From contig JAWQUS010000027.1 of the NCBI GenBank assembly GCA_036365455.1, positions 10,372,001-10,436,000 on the forward strand: a stretch of 64,000 bases of DNA, read 5' to 3'. This document shows, piece after piece, positions 24,166 through 35,109 of the stretch (its first letter is position 1; each line of letters begins with the position of its first letter). Origin of the DNA: Macrosoma leucophasiata (Eukaryota; Arthropoda; Insecta; Lepidoptera; Hedylidae). The notes under the pieces were generated by a model, which saw only the letters and a program-made list of their open reading frames with translations, was not told the DNA's origin and ran no database searches. The translations under genes and the position numbers were made by a program.

Positions 24166-24882
24166 TATACAAATAAATAAAAATGGAGTGTCTGTTTGTA
24201 ATATTAAAATAACCGCTTTTTACTAAACGCATATGTATGTATACACGGTACATATACCAAAACAACATTTTCTTACAATTTTTGTCTGTCTGTCTGTCTG
24301 CCTGTTTGGCGAGGCTAATCTATGGAACGGCTGTACCGATTTTGACCAGTCTTTCACTGGCAGATAGCTGATGCGATAAGAAGTAACTTAGGCTACTTTT
24401 ATCTCCATACATCCATACATACATACATACCTTCATACAAATAAGTAGAATTGGAGTGTATCCAACTTTGACGGAACTTCCACGGGTAGGTAGCTGATGT
24501 AATAAGGAGCAATTTAGGGTACTTTTATCTCCGTACATTCATACATACATAAATACCTACATACAAATAAGTAGAATTGGAGTGTATCCAACTTTGATGG
24601 GACTCCCACGGGTAGGTAGCTGACGTAATATTAGGAGTTACTTTGGCTACTTTTATCTCCATACAACCATACATACATACATACCTACATACAAATAAAT
24701 AGAATTTGAGTGTCTCCGATTTTGACGGGACTTTCACTGGCAGATAGCTGATGTAATAAGGAGTAAGTAAAAATATAGGCTACTTTTATACTAGCGTAGC
24801 GGCCACGACTTCATCCGGGTAAATACTGAACAATCATATTTTTTCTCACGTGGACGAAGTCGCGGGCACAGCTAGTAAGTAA
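24166..24882 (+). mobile_element. Helitron-like repeat with internal tandem duplication
   Basis: Starts CAAATAAATAAAAATGGAGTG, carries the ACCGCTTTTTACTAAACGC and (GTCT)n segments, and ends GACGAAGTCGCGGGCACAG then CTAG|T, with a partly conserved hairpin before the CTAG. The same unit in reverse lies at 34796-35106. The middle is expanded by tandem units (see 24430-24775). The frames at 24320-24737 are artefacts of the tandem repeat. Confidence 0.5.
24430..24775 (+). repeat. Tandem repeat, ~126-129 bp units, about 3 copies
   Basis: ATACAAATAAGTAGAATTGG recurs at about 24435, 24561 and 24690 (with changes), each followed by CCAACTTTGA(C/T)GG, the GTAGGTAGCTGA(T/C)GTAATA block and ACTTTTATCTCC plus CATA-type runs. 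Confidence 0.85.
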
Positions 24883-24899
24883 TAAAAATAATGTTATGA

Positions 24900-26118
24900 A
24901 ATACTCGTACTTACATCGAAATGATCTTCACAACAAAAAAAAATCGATTTTGTTTTTGGATTATCACGGTGCACTGCTTGAAACTATTTATTTCGACGTT
25001 TTTCATCTTGGGGAACATTTAAAAACATTTGTTTTTGTAGTATTCGTACATAATGGTACAAAACAAGAACGATAACTTTTAAGATTCGACATTTTCAATA
25101 TAAATTTGTGTTTTTATATCAATGTCAACAGAATTAATTAGATCAAAACACTGAACGTATTGTCTCTGTATCAATTGCTATGAGTGGATACTAACATTTT
25201 GACGTCACATGCACTCGGGTTTGTTCGGGCGATAAATATACATATTATAAACATACAATATAAGTTTGGACTTCCATACAAATTTTCATCTCATATTAAT
25301 ACAAATGTAGGTCGAAATTTCAAAATTGCTAAATAAATATTTGTTTTCATTTGTTTGAATATTAGGTTCCACGGTTTTAACTCCGATAATGACACGATGC
25401 ATACCTACATGGTGAGATTTAAATATTCAATTAGTCTAAGTATGTTATTGTTATCTACGGAATGTCACAAAAAGCAGGTAGAGAATTTTTCGCCATATTA
25501 TCAAATGGATCGTCGTTATCTGATAAAATTAAAGAATAGAGTGTAAACACCGCTACTATGTTTAAAAGGTGATTGTGATTATAGACATTTCAATTATATT
25601 GTCATAGCTACTAATAATGTTCATGGATTAAATTTTTGGATAACGTCGAGTAAAAAGACACGGGTTGTCCTTTGTCTTTTATTACAGAATATTAATCCCA
25701 TGTTCATTGATTTAGTTCCGTTGCGGATATGTAAAAGTTTCCTGGAAGCACAGGGATTATGCCCAGTGCCAGATCCAGGAGGGAGATGTTCAAATTTCCA
25801 ACTGCCCATAGCTGGGTCAAGCTTCTTAAAACAAACATCCACCATTGTGTATAGTACATACTCGTATTATTACATATGATACATATCAACATTAGTTCGC
25901 ATCATAGGTACCACATTTCCTGGCATAGTTCAAGCGAGAACCAATCGCGAACGGAAGTCACGTTAATAGATAACTATAATCAAATACATAGATATTGTAT
26001 TCTATAGATTGTCAGCCCTGAAGAAGTTTTTTATTTTAGTTGATCGGTATTTTTGCTTACTATTTGCAATGCTAGTTAGCATACTAACTATAGGAAACTA
26101 TTGGGTATGCTCAAATCT
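24900..26118. other. Unannotated stretch
   Basis: No domain-bearing frame, RNA gene or clear repeat. The frames at 25621-25892 are unsupported. Confidence 0.5.
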
Positions 26119-26128
26119 TTCTCAATAT

Positions 26129-26469
26129 CAAGCCGGTGCGGGGCCCGTAGCAAATGTGACCATGGGCCCTAGAGTTACCTACATTGCCTTCTGAGATTTA
26201 GGATGTAAATAAAACAGAACATTTACGAAAAGGAATCAAAAACAATATGAGGAGATTCCCCCTGTAAGTATTGTGGTATTGCCGACTTGGAACATAATAA
26301 TATACCTTTATAATTACAGTGTGGCCAACGCTCACTTTGAGAATATTAGATAATCTCATACACTGTGTATTACATATTCGTAATTTTTTTTGGACATAGG
26401 CGCGGGGCCCCTCAACATGCGGGGCCCGTAGCATTTGCAGCCTCCTGCACTATGGCTAATCCGGCACTG
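26129..26469. mobile_element. Non-autonomous hAT-like element, 341 bp
   Basis: Flanked by a perfect 8-bp duplication CTCAATAT (26121-26128 and 26470-26477). Ends are CAAGCCGGTGCGGGG on the left and, read inward from the right, CAGTGCCGGATTAGCC. Eight-base duplications with ends starting CAGTG fit the hAT superfamily. GCGGGGCCCGTAGCA occurs near each end in direct orientation. There is no transposase inside. Confidence 0.7.
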
Positions 26470-26479
26470 CTCAATATCA

Positions 26480-27540
26480 GTTAAAAGAAATCAAACTGTT
26501 GCACGATCGATGTGTTTATTCGATTGAAAAAGCTATCATAGGTACATACATACATGTAAGTATACATTGCTTAAATGGAAGTTAGATAATCGATATCTAA
26601 AATGTATTTCTGTGATGAATAAGATTACATACCACTTTTTTTATGACAGACCCATTTGCTTGATGGGCCACAGTGGGAAATGGACACCGTCGCGTCGTCT
26701 ATGAATATTTGCATCACCAGAGGCAGTTGCCAAGGCACTGACACCCCCGAAGACCTCTTTGGACGCCTTTTTTTTGAAGACTCTCATATTGCGGCCACTT
26801 CAGAAAAGAGTAAACCTTCTTTAGTTTTTTAGTTGTTACTGGCAGAATATCTGTACATATTAATAATCTTATTATTTAGATTTCTGTGGGCAGAACGCTA
26901 CTTATTTTACACACATAATTTGAGTATTTTGATTTATTTATATAAATACATATGTTATTTAAAATACTGATTTAATTAAGGGCGATCCTATTGACAGGCA
27001 TAGATAGCCAGAATTATAGGCATATTTCAAAGAGCACATAGGTATCAGTATAGTACCTACTTACACAATCAATGAAAATAGTTTAACTTTCCGTATTTAA
27101 GCCCACTCAAGCAAAACTCTAAAACTAATATGGAATGGATATGAAAATCTATGCCCCCCAGTCAGAGTCGCATACAAGTACGCAATTCGCAGTTTTTTCA
27201 TCATCATATTCATTAATCATTTACACGTGTCAATTATATTAGTGACCACTACATCAAGTTTCGTTTTTGGATTCGACGTGGACTTTAATAAAGTCCACGT
27301 TAGTAATTCACTTGTTAGTAATTCGATACAACAGGATGTCCTAATTCTCGCTACATAATATAGGCGCTATAGACGGACTAGTTCTGTAATTATCTGGGAC
27401 ATGTTAGGCAGCCTAGACTGGTGTTGTGAAAATGTCGATCCGATATGACAGATAAATAACGTCCGGTGTATGTTGGTATGTGAGTTTTTTACTAGTGTGA
27501 ACTCTCACGCACTTGTCGGTTGAAGAATGAATTTTATTTC
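26480..27540. other. Unannotated stretch with a short palindrome
   Basis: 26640-26830 is less AT-rich and reads like an unclassified repeat (GATGGGCCACAGTGGGAAAT). A 25-bp palindrome at 27276-27300 is listed separately. No gene was seen. Confidence 0.45.
27276..27300. repeat. 25-bp palindrome
   Basis: Two perfect 12-bp arms (ACGTGGACTTTA and its complement) around a single central base. Confidence 0.9.
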
Positions 27541-27544
27541 ATAT

Positions 27545-27808
27545 AGCTGACCCGGTAAACTTCGTATTACCTCAGAATGAAAATATGATGTGTGTCAAAG
27601 GTTTGATAGATACGGACTATTTGTATGGGAAAATGAAATGGTGGTTTTTACTATTTCCCTTCAATTTCTTCATATTTTCTTACCTTTTAAACCCTGGACT
27701 TCCAAAAATCATTCAAAATCAATATTAGCTAAATCGGTCCAGCCATTCACGCGTGATGCCGTGACCAAGGAAAACGGGTTGCATTTTTATATATATAGAT
27801 GCCTAGTA
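27545..27808 (+). repeat. Retroposon-like relic
   Basis: Begins AGCTGACCCGGTAAACTTCG and later has ATCGGTCCAGCCATTCACGC and a TATATATAGATG end, a pattern common in arthropod interspersed repeats. It is directly followed by the SINE B insertion. The class is not determined. Confidence 0.35.
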
Positions 27809-27818
27809 CCTATACTTA

Positions 27819-28185
27819 ATAATAATAATAATAATGGCAACCCATTATACGTCCCACTGCTGGGCACGAGTCTCTCTCCTTTTTTGGGGGAGGCCTGGAG
27901 CTTACTCCACCACGCTGCTCCAATGCGGATTGGTGGAGGTGGGTGGGTTAGTGGCCAACCCACTGTCGGATGTTTTCAAACCGCCCATAAGGCCTCCGAC
28001 AAGGTTTAACGACTGCTATCCATCGATAGCAACCGGGACCGACGGCTTAACGTGCCCTCCGAAGCACGGAAACGCGCATTTAATTTGCCACTAGCGGTCA
28101 CCCATCACATTACCCGACCGCGCCCGTAGTGCTTAACAGAGGAGATCGCTTACGATCTACACCAGCCGCTGGGCCATGCGCGCTT
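27819..28185 (-). mobile_element. SINE family B (5S rRNA-derived head), full length
   Basis: 367 bp flanked by CCTATACTTA at 27809-27818 and 28186-28195. On the minus strand the head contains TTAAGCACTACGGGCGCGG and ATGGGTGACCGC, matching the 3' half of eukaryotic 5S rRNA with its internal Pol III control region. The tail is GCCCAGCAGTGGGACG plus (ATT)n. Frames 27590-28009 and 27834-28094 are inside it and not genes. Confidence 0.85.
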
Positions 28186-28199
28186 CCTATACTTACACC

Positions 28200-30470
28200 T
28201 TTACTTATTCATTTTATAAAATGCTGTTTTCGTGACTATTTTGTCACCTAAATAATTTAATCTTTTCTCCAAATTAGAATGTCAATTTCTTTTTATTAGC
28301 AGATTGCCGAGTATTTTTTGCCTGAATGTAGGTACCTAATAAGAGACGAACTTAAAGATACTTCAATAAGCACATTTCTTTATCCATATTTAGATACTTA
28401 CAACGAGTAGGAAAAAATTAACGAATGAAGCTTGTTTTTTTATTATTATTTATATTTTTATTGGTTGGCTAGCAATAAAACCTATTTTTCAAATTTTTAT
28501 TCGTAAAAATACTTTCTTTATACGGATCTACATAAATATTGTTTTATGTATTTAGAATTCGTTATTAAATTAACAAGTTTCAAAAACTTCGGTGATACTA
28601 TATGAAATCCAGGTACTTGGATCGCTGACTGAAATACTTACGTTTATAACTTTTATTTCATGAAAGTGGCATGCAGGCAAACAGTTCACATTGCTAATGA
28701 TGATAGATCTTGCGACTAATCCGCTGTTTTCTCTCCCAAAATAACGGAACCACATAATACTTACAATTTCGCGTTCATTGTCACGACATAAAATAAAAAG
28801 AGAAATCATTACTTGAAAATTATTATTGGCTAGACGGCATACTATCTCACGTAGGTTTATTTGTACGTCTTAAAAACTTGATACCAGTACTGTGAGAAAA
28901 CCACAGAAGTATGAGGGTGAATTCTTTGCATGCCGCAAAGTTTCAGCTTTCCGGATCGAATAGAAATAAGCGTTTACCAAGAAATATTATAATCTAGTAT
29001 TTATTTCATTGAATTGCATTATGCGAAATACAAATGGGCATTAGGTACCTTGTTATAATTTGATATCAGCACAATTTGGACATCATGTTGATGGATCGAT
29101 TGATTCATTCGAAAAGGTATATACAGCTACGTAATTTCCGATTCAGAGGCTTAGGCCTCAGGAGTGACTACATTGAAAACCTTCGTTTTCATGTAGAGAT
29201 TAGATTTGGCTCCGTAATAACTACAACAGAGACATAACTACTAAGGGTTGGCAAGGCATCAGAATTTTGACCTTTGGTTTTTGGATGGGTATCTATAAAA
29301 TGAATAACACTGAAAGAATTTAAATTCGATCCAGTGATTGACCCCAAAACCTCATCGTATCAGTACTGTAGAGACCTTCAAGCACTAAATTATTGAAGCA
29401 GTTAAAGCCTGCACTTGTTAAAATGAAACTACAAATTAATTGGGCAACCGAGGAGCCTTCTCTCTGATTTCATTGATAAGCTTTAATATTTATGTTGAAT
29501 CATGACCAATGCAACTGTAATTAATATTGCACTGGCATATCACACTTATTTGCTTATTAACATGCATATGACCGACATGTAGGTAATAATAACGAATAAT
29601 AATATGCATTGGCAGCTATATTTTGCAATGGTATATTATGGACGGTGTTACATAATTTTCAACATGACCTGATATCGTCATAGTCGATACACGTTTACTT
29701 GGAACATTGGATTAATTATACCTATTAATCAAATATACTAAATAATTATCAGTGATATACATAGTGAATGTTATGTCTGTCATCATCTAAAGCCCAAACC
29801 TTTTTTACTCATAGACTAATTTAAGAATAATGCTAGTTCCGTTTCCTGCAGCTATCTGCAGGAAACAGGTACATTTCCATCATATTCCCAAAACTCGACT
29901 AAAATTGTGAAGATTAGATCTAGGTATAGAAATTTGATGAGTTAACTATCTACAAATTAACAGTTTTTGAAATAAGTGAGTTGCCTAATTAATTTATTTT
30001 GCTGTCAAAAACAACTAGGTCAATAAAAAAAATAAATTCATCTTACTTTTTAAATTTACTAACAGCACAAGAAATCAACTATTTCTCACATGGCACAGTA
30101 GAAAATAGTCGCTTAGCTCCTAAAAATATTATCTGCCTACATTGACAGGTGAAGTTGAGCAGACATTTTAGTTCTTCGCTATCGAAACCAGAAACATTTT
30201 TGTGGACCCCCGCTTCGAATTGTGAACCTCAATTTATTGGTCACGCCTACGTACGGGGTTGCTGTTAACTTTGGGACCACTTTGGGAATCAAATATCTAA
30301 AAGATACCGAATTTCTTATGCTTATTTTCTGTTCAAATGCTAAGTCAAAATAACCTTGAAACTTTAAAGAAAATTGCTAAGGCAGTGAAACTTTTGCGCC
30401 AATTAGATAATGTTTAAATTGACAAGGTTAAGGCAAGTAAAATATTGCTAATCAAAGAATGAAATTATAC
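28200..30470. other. Unannotated stretch
   Basis: AT-rich. Around 29140-29310 there are family A blocks (GGCTTAGGCCTCAGGAGTG, TTTTGACCTTTGG) as a badly decayed fragment. A hairpin lies at 29841-29866. No gene was seen; the minus frame 28570-28809 has no domain. Confidence 0.45.
29841..29866. repeat. Short hairpin
   Basis: Perfect 11-bp arms GTTTCCTGCAG / CTGCAGGAAAC around CTAT. Confidence 0.85.
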
Positions 30471-30476
30471 TACTAA

Positions 30477-30693
30477 TCCTACTAATATTATAAATGCGAA
30501 AGTTTGTATGTTTGTTTGTTACTTCGTCACGCAAAAACTGCTGAACCGATTTTCATGATATTGGGCACACACATAGAGGGTAAGTTGGATTAACACATAG
30601 AAATGTTCCTGTGGGTGCCATGGGATGATTTGATGAGTTTCTACAGGTTACGCGAAAAGCGACGTTACACGCGGAGCCTCGGGCAACAGCTAG
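30477..30693 (+). mobile_element. Helitron-like non-autonomous element, 217 bp
   Basis: 5' end TCCTACTAATATTATAAATG directly after A, and 3' end CAACAGCTAG directly before T, so the insertion lies between A and T with no target duplication, as for Helitrons. The 3' hairpin is eroded (CGCGGAGCCTCGGG). The 5' end is the complement of the end expected for the copies at 1287 and 15337. Confidence 0.55.
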
Positions 30694-31406
30694 TTGATCA
30701 TAAATTTAAGTTTCTACGAGCATATTGTTCCGCAGTTACTGATTTTTATATGTATTGTTTCTAGTGGGTAATGCACTTGCATGTGTTAACAGCATTATTT
30801 CTCATTGTTACAATTGAACGATTTGGAAGAGAAGCTCAATTATTACATAAAAACTGTAACAGATTTATATTTTACGGCATACATTATTGAATATTGTTAG
30901 TTTACGGTACATTCACCTCTCTGAGTTTAGCTGTTTACTGTTTACCTGTTAGATACCACTTAAATTTTCCATTCGTACACCGTTAGTTTCTGCGACTTAC
31001 AAGTTTTCGCTTTTCTTGTATTAAAGGCTTATTCGGTTAAACCTACCATTTCCTTTGCTCCTTTCTTTTTTGTTTGTTCGATTTGAGGACACTTGCGTGA
31101 AGTTTTGTGTAAATTACCATTCTTACAGGTCTGAATAAAAGTAGGCTAGTAGGCATAATTTTTATCCAAAAATGTTTTTATTCCTTTTATTTCACTCGCT
31201 TGGGGCCTAACAATATGGGTATATTATTATACGTTATAAAAGTAGTTTTTGTTAAGAGTTTTATGATTCTTACTTACCTACTTATATTTTATAACTGCGT
31301 TGATCCCATGTTTTATACACCAAAGCGGAGATAAATTAATTATTCTTTTGCTTGACTCGATGAATGTCATTTACGGAGAAAGCTAAACTTTGCACTCAAG
31401 ATAGAT

Positions 31407-31492
31407 ATAGATGGAACACGAGAGGTGTGCAACGGAATATCTGGCGCTCCACACTCTCTGTCTGCCTCGTAAGGGACTTTACGTGAAGATAC
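31407..31492 (+). mobile_element. LINE 3' end fragment
   Basis: ACACGAGAGG, ATATCTGGCGCTCCACACTC, GTAAGGGACT and CGTGAAGATACACG follow the 3' end of the LINE at 35110, with more divergence than the copy at 8418. A (GT)n run of about 18 bases follows directly. Confidence 0.6.
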
Positions 31493-32180
31493 ACGTATGT
31501 GTGTGTGTGTGTGTCTTCAGAGGTGCCACAGATAAGATTCTCTGTGGCATCTCCGAATTTTGGAAAATTCGATTAATGTCAAAAGGTTCTTCCTTTTTAT
31601 CTACCTCTAAAAATATAACCAATCAATCTTGGACCTGCGTGTACCTGTCCAAAGATACCTAATTTAGGCATAAACACAGAAATCTAGAGAAATAGTTGTA
31701 TGGCTATAACGCCTATAACACTGGATAAACAATTTTTTATTACCTTTCAGTTATGAAGCAAGTTATTGAGTTAGGTATATATTTATATAAGACACTTATG
31801 GTCGAATATTTTTTAAGGTAATTTATAATTCCACTTTTAACTTTCTTCAACTAAATAATTTACACAGTCTGTTGTCGCATCATCGGTTTTACACTGACAT
31901 TGAAATGTTAACGAAGTGTGAAGATCGTCGACAATGGCTAATTGTTGTTGCAATATTATGCTTTGATTTATATTACGAGTAGTTTTTACATTTTCCCGTC
32001 ACGGCTAATGATTTGTTACGTTTGTTTCCTGTTTGAGAAAAGTTGTAAGAAATAGCCACTTGCGCTATTTAAAGATAATAATGTTATTTATGCCTTATGA
32101 GTTGTTCCAGCTGTAATGATTAGAATCAATTTTATTTGTATGTTATCCTTTAAAAATATAGGTATTACATAATATAGTAC

Positions 32181-32540
32181 TACGTAACTTCACACCTGTA
32201 ATCAGCAGAGGTAAATGCATGCATTCAAGCGTACATGCAAACACATTTTTACTGGTGGTAGAGCTCCAGTGACGGAGCTCGCGGGCGTAGGCACCACCGG
32301 ATTACCTAATATACTTGCCGCTAAATGGTAGTGTTCAGCACTATCGTGTTCCGGCACAGAGGCATAACACCTTAGGCCTCAGGAGTGGTAACGCATCTGC
32401 ATTTTTACCTCTGGTCATTGTGTGGGTGTCTATAGGCTGCAGTCATCACTTAACATCAATGTGAACTGTATGCTTGTTTGCCCCATAACACATAAAAAAA
32501 AAAACACCCACGATTCGCCGGTCCATGTAATAAGTAAGGT
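32181..32540 (-). mobile_element. SINE family C, tail half, split by a younger insertion
   Basis: TACGTAACTTCACACCTGTA to CATGCAAACAC, then interrupted at 32244, resuming CCACGATTCGCCGG at 32508. The CCGAAGGGGTAGGC segment is deleted and the head half is missing. Confidence 0.75.
32245..32501 (+). mobile_element. SINE-like family A nested inside SINE C
   Basis: Complete ends (TTTTTACTGGTGGTAGAGCT ... CACATAAAAAAAAAA) with AAACAC at both junctions (32239-32244 and 32502-32507). It lacks the GTCAGGTGGTAATGTACGGC segment present in other copies, so a deletion variant or subfamily is likely. The nested position fixes the ends of family A and shows it moved after this SINE C copy. Confidence 0.85.
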
Positions 32541-32569
32541 AAGATATGTAGGTACTAAAATATAATGTT

Positions 32570-32675
32570 GTTAACGAAATTTTAAGTAGGTCTCGAAGTC
32601 CAATCAGTTAGTGGTGCGGCTGGACAGTTAATTCCAGTAGTCGAGGATTCAACTTCCGTCTGAAGTAAAAAAACA
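32570..32675 (+). repeat. tRNA-like-containing repeat, inverted partner of 33531-33613
   Basis: GTTAACGAAATTTTAAGTAG, TCGAAGTCCAATCAGTTAGT and GCGGCTGGACAGTTAATTCC recur in reverse at 33531-33613. The segment from GCGGCTGGACAG to CGTCTGAAGTAAAAAAA resembles the tRNA-like part of the repeat at 2161, but its box B is destroyed. Confidence 0.65.
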
Positions 32676-33113
32676 ACCCAGTCGCATGTAAAACAAATGA
32701 AACCAGAAAGGCACATAATTAAGACAATATAAATATTTTTTTGCGATTGATAAAAAGTAAAATAAAGCTTAGCGCTGGCACGTTCAATTTCACAATTCAA
32801 AACATTGTTAAAAACAGATGTTTGGAAATTCATAGCCTTAATTTGTGTTTAAATTAAAAGTAGGAACAGGTGTAAAACAGTTTGAACAGTCCGTTAAAAA
32901 AGGTGTTTTTTACATCTGAGCAAACCTGATGTTACCCATTTGAAATAGTTTTACGAGTTTGACAAGCTATCGTTGTTTAAATTTAAAGGTAACCTATGTA
33001 CCAAGTTTCGTCTTGTCCATCCATCCATTAGTAAAACAACTAGATAAAGCAAAAAAAAAAAAACTAGAAAGATTTAGCCTATTACACACTAAAATAAATT
33101 CTAAAAAAAGAAG

Positions 33114-33140
33114 CGTACCTTGTACAGTGTACAAGGTACG
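33114..33140. repeat. 27-bp palindrome
   Basis: Perfect 13-bp arms CGTACCTTGTACA around one G. Confidence 0.9.
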
Positions 33141-33522
33141 TAATAATAAGTAATAATAAATAATTTAATAACAATAATATATATTTTTTAGTTATTATTG
33201 TTTTCTCGTACTCCATACATTGTGACGTCCATGGATCGGTCTTTAAAAATACTAGGGGTTTGGAAAAAAAAGTTTCGATTAAGGGATCCGTTAGCATTAA
33301 AATGCAAATTTTTGGTAGGGTCGAGTGCTCCCACCCCGCAAGCAAAATGGTTGTAGGTACTTGAATTGGTTCTATTTGAACTTGTAAAAAAAATCGTGAA
33401 TAACGAATTTAAAAGAAAAATTAATACAGCTTAGGAAGTTTTACAAGTTTAACTTAATTTCAATTAAGTAAATAACACAGATGTAGATATATATCTAGAT
33501 ATTAATTACGTCCCACTTTTCG

Positions 33523-33748
33523 AAGAGGATTCACCTCGACTACTGGAATTATCTATCCAGCCGCTCCACCACTAACTGATTGGACTTCGAGAGCTACTTA
33601 AAATTTCGTTAACAGTTACAGGTTTAACCCCATTTGATGAATATCTTCAATAACAACAATATTGTCCATGCATTTTACGACAGAAAGAAATGTCTAAAGA
33701 TTGATCTCCGATTGGTTTGGCACAGTTCACTAACTGGACAGCAAAATT
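33523..33748 (-). mobile_element. Short retroposon with 20-bp target duplication
   Basis: TAATTACGTCCCACTTTTCG occurs at 33503-33522 and 33749-33768, perfectly duplicated, around 226 bp that include the tRNA-like repeat segment in reverse orientation. A long exact duplication indicates a fairly recent LINE-driven insertion. It matches part of 32570-32675. Confidence 0.6.
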
Positions 33749-33769
33749 TAATTACGTCCCACTTTTCGG

Positions 33770-34790
33770 TTAGCGTGTGTGAGAAAGTTTAGTTCTGGAC
33801 TCTACATTTCTAGTACCTCTATTACTGTCTGAAAATATTCAAGTGTATAATAAAGATATTGTGAAGTAATAATACGTTAACAATTGAACATGAATGTAAG
33901 TATAATTTGGAAATATTTGGAGATCGGAATTTTAAAATATAATATGAAATATGGAATCATACCTATGATGTGTTAATTCTTATTCAAGAAATTATTTATA
34001 TTTACGTAAAGGCTTCTGACTTGACTTTTTTTAATTATTTGTAATCAAAGTTATAACCAATTTTTGTGTAAGATCTTTTCGAAAACTGCACCCATATTTA
34101 CATGATTAGGCCTCAAAACGTGGTGAAAAGTAGTTGATAGATGAAATTGCAATGTGCGTTCAACACCATGAAAAGATACTTACTGCTAGAAAATTAGGCC
34201 TCGTTTGAGTTTGGTCCATTCTCCATTTTCGAGCACCCACGTGGTTTGCGTGAACACAATGTTACCTTCATAGATGATTCAATAGGGTCATGTCATAAAA
34301 TCCTTATTAGTTTCGTATCTGTTTAAATGATTTATCGATATTGTAAAAAAAACAAAAAAGGCATCTTCCGTTCGTCACTCATATAACTTTCACGTTAAGC
34401 TGTTTAAACAGATAACAAAATGATATATCCTACGCACACAGTCCAAAAAATACAAAGTTATTCTTGCTATCGTGGATTTTAAAAATGATGCTATCAAGTG
34501 GTTATCATCATATACCTACACACGTGATGAAAAAGGCATGTTGCCCACATACGTGCATTGTTCAGTCACCTTGATCGGTTCACCTCTCTCCGAACAAGCA
34601 AGGCAACAAATTAATTTACATTAATATAATAATAGCGAGGAAATGTGCTGATGGTTGTATAAATAAGGCTAGGTTAAAATAGTGACGTGTGATGGAGAAA
34701 CATTACTCTTCGAGGTTATGAACAATTTCTTAGCTGTACCCATTGAACTACATTACTGTTGTACCATGTTGTAATGAATTGTTATTATTT
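33770..34790. other. Unannotated stretch
   Basis: AT-rich with no exon-like frame or recognised repeat. Confidence 0.5.
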
Positions 34791-34795
34791 CTTAA

Positions 34796-35106
34796 CTAGA
34801 TGTGCCCGCGACTTCGCCCGCGTAAGAATTTATGATTGTTCAGTATCTACCCGGACGTAGTCGTGGGCGCAGCTAGTATAAAAGTAGCCTAAGTTACTCC
34901 TTATTACATCAGCTATCTGCCAGTGAAGGTCCCATCAAAATTGGTCCAGCCGTTCCCAACATTAGCCCCGCCAACAGACAGACAGATAGAAAGACAGACA
35001 GACAAAAATGGTAAGAAATGTTGTTTTGGTATACGTTCCGTGTATACATACATATGCATTTAGTAAAAAGCGGTTATTTTAATATTACAAACAGACACTC
35101 CAATTT
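34796..35106 (-). mobile_element. Helitron-like element, reverse orientation
   Basis: Minus strand ends CGGGCGAAGTCGCGGGCACAT then CTAG|T. It contains TACTTTTATACTAGC, a GTCTGTCTG run and ACCGCTTTTTACTAAATGC, as in 24166-24882 but without the tandem expansion. It abuts the 3' end of the LINE. Confidence 0.5.
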
Positions 35107-35109
35107 TTT

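Noticed and set aside
24430..24775. CRISPR array
   Set aside because: Units are whole tandem duplicates of about 126 bp without distinct spacers, inside an animal repeat.
23873..25207. Two perfect TGACGTCA (CRE) sites
   Set aside because: An 8-base palindrome is expected about once per 64 kb; two copies 1.3 kb apart without promoter context are not convincing.
27590..28094. 139- and 86-residue frames
   Set aside because: Both lie across a SINE B copy; similar frames appear at 48662 and 19185 only because the SINE is repeated.
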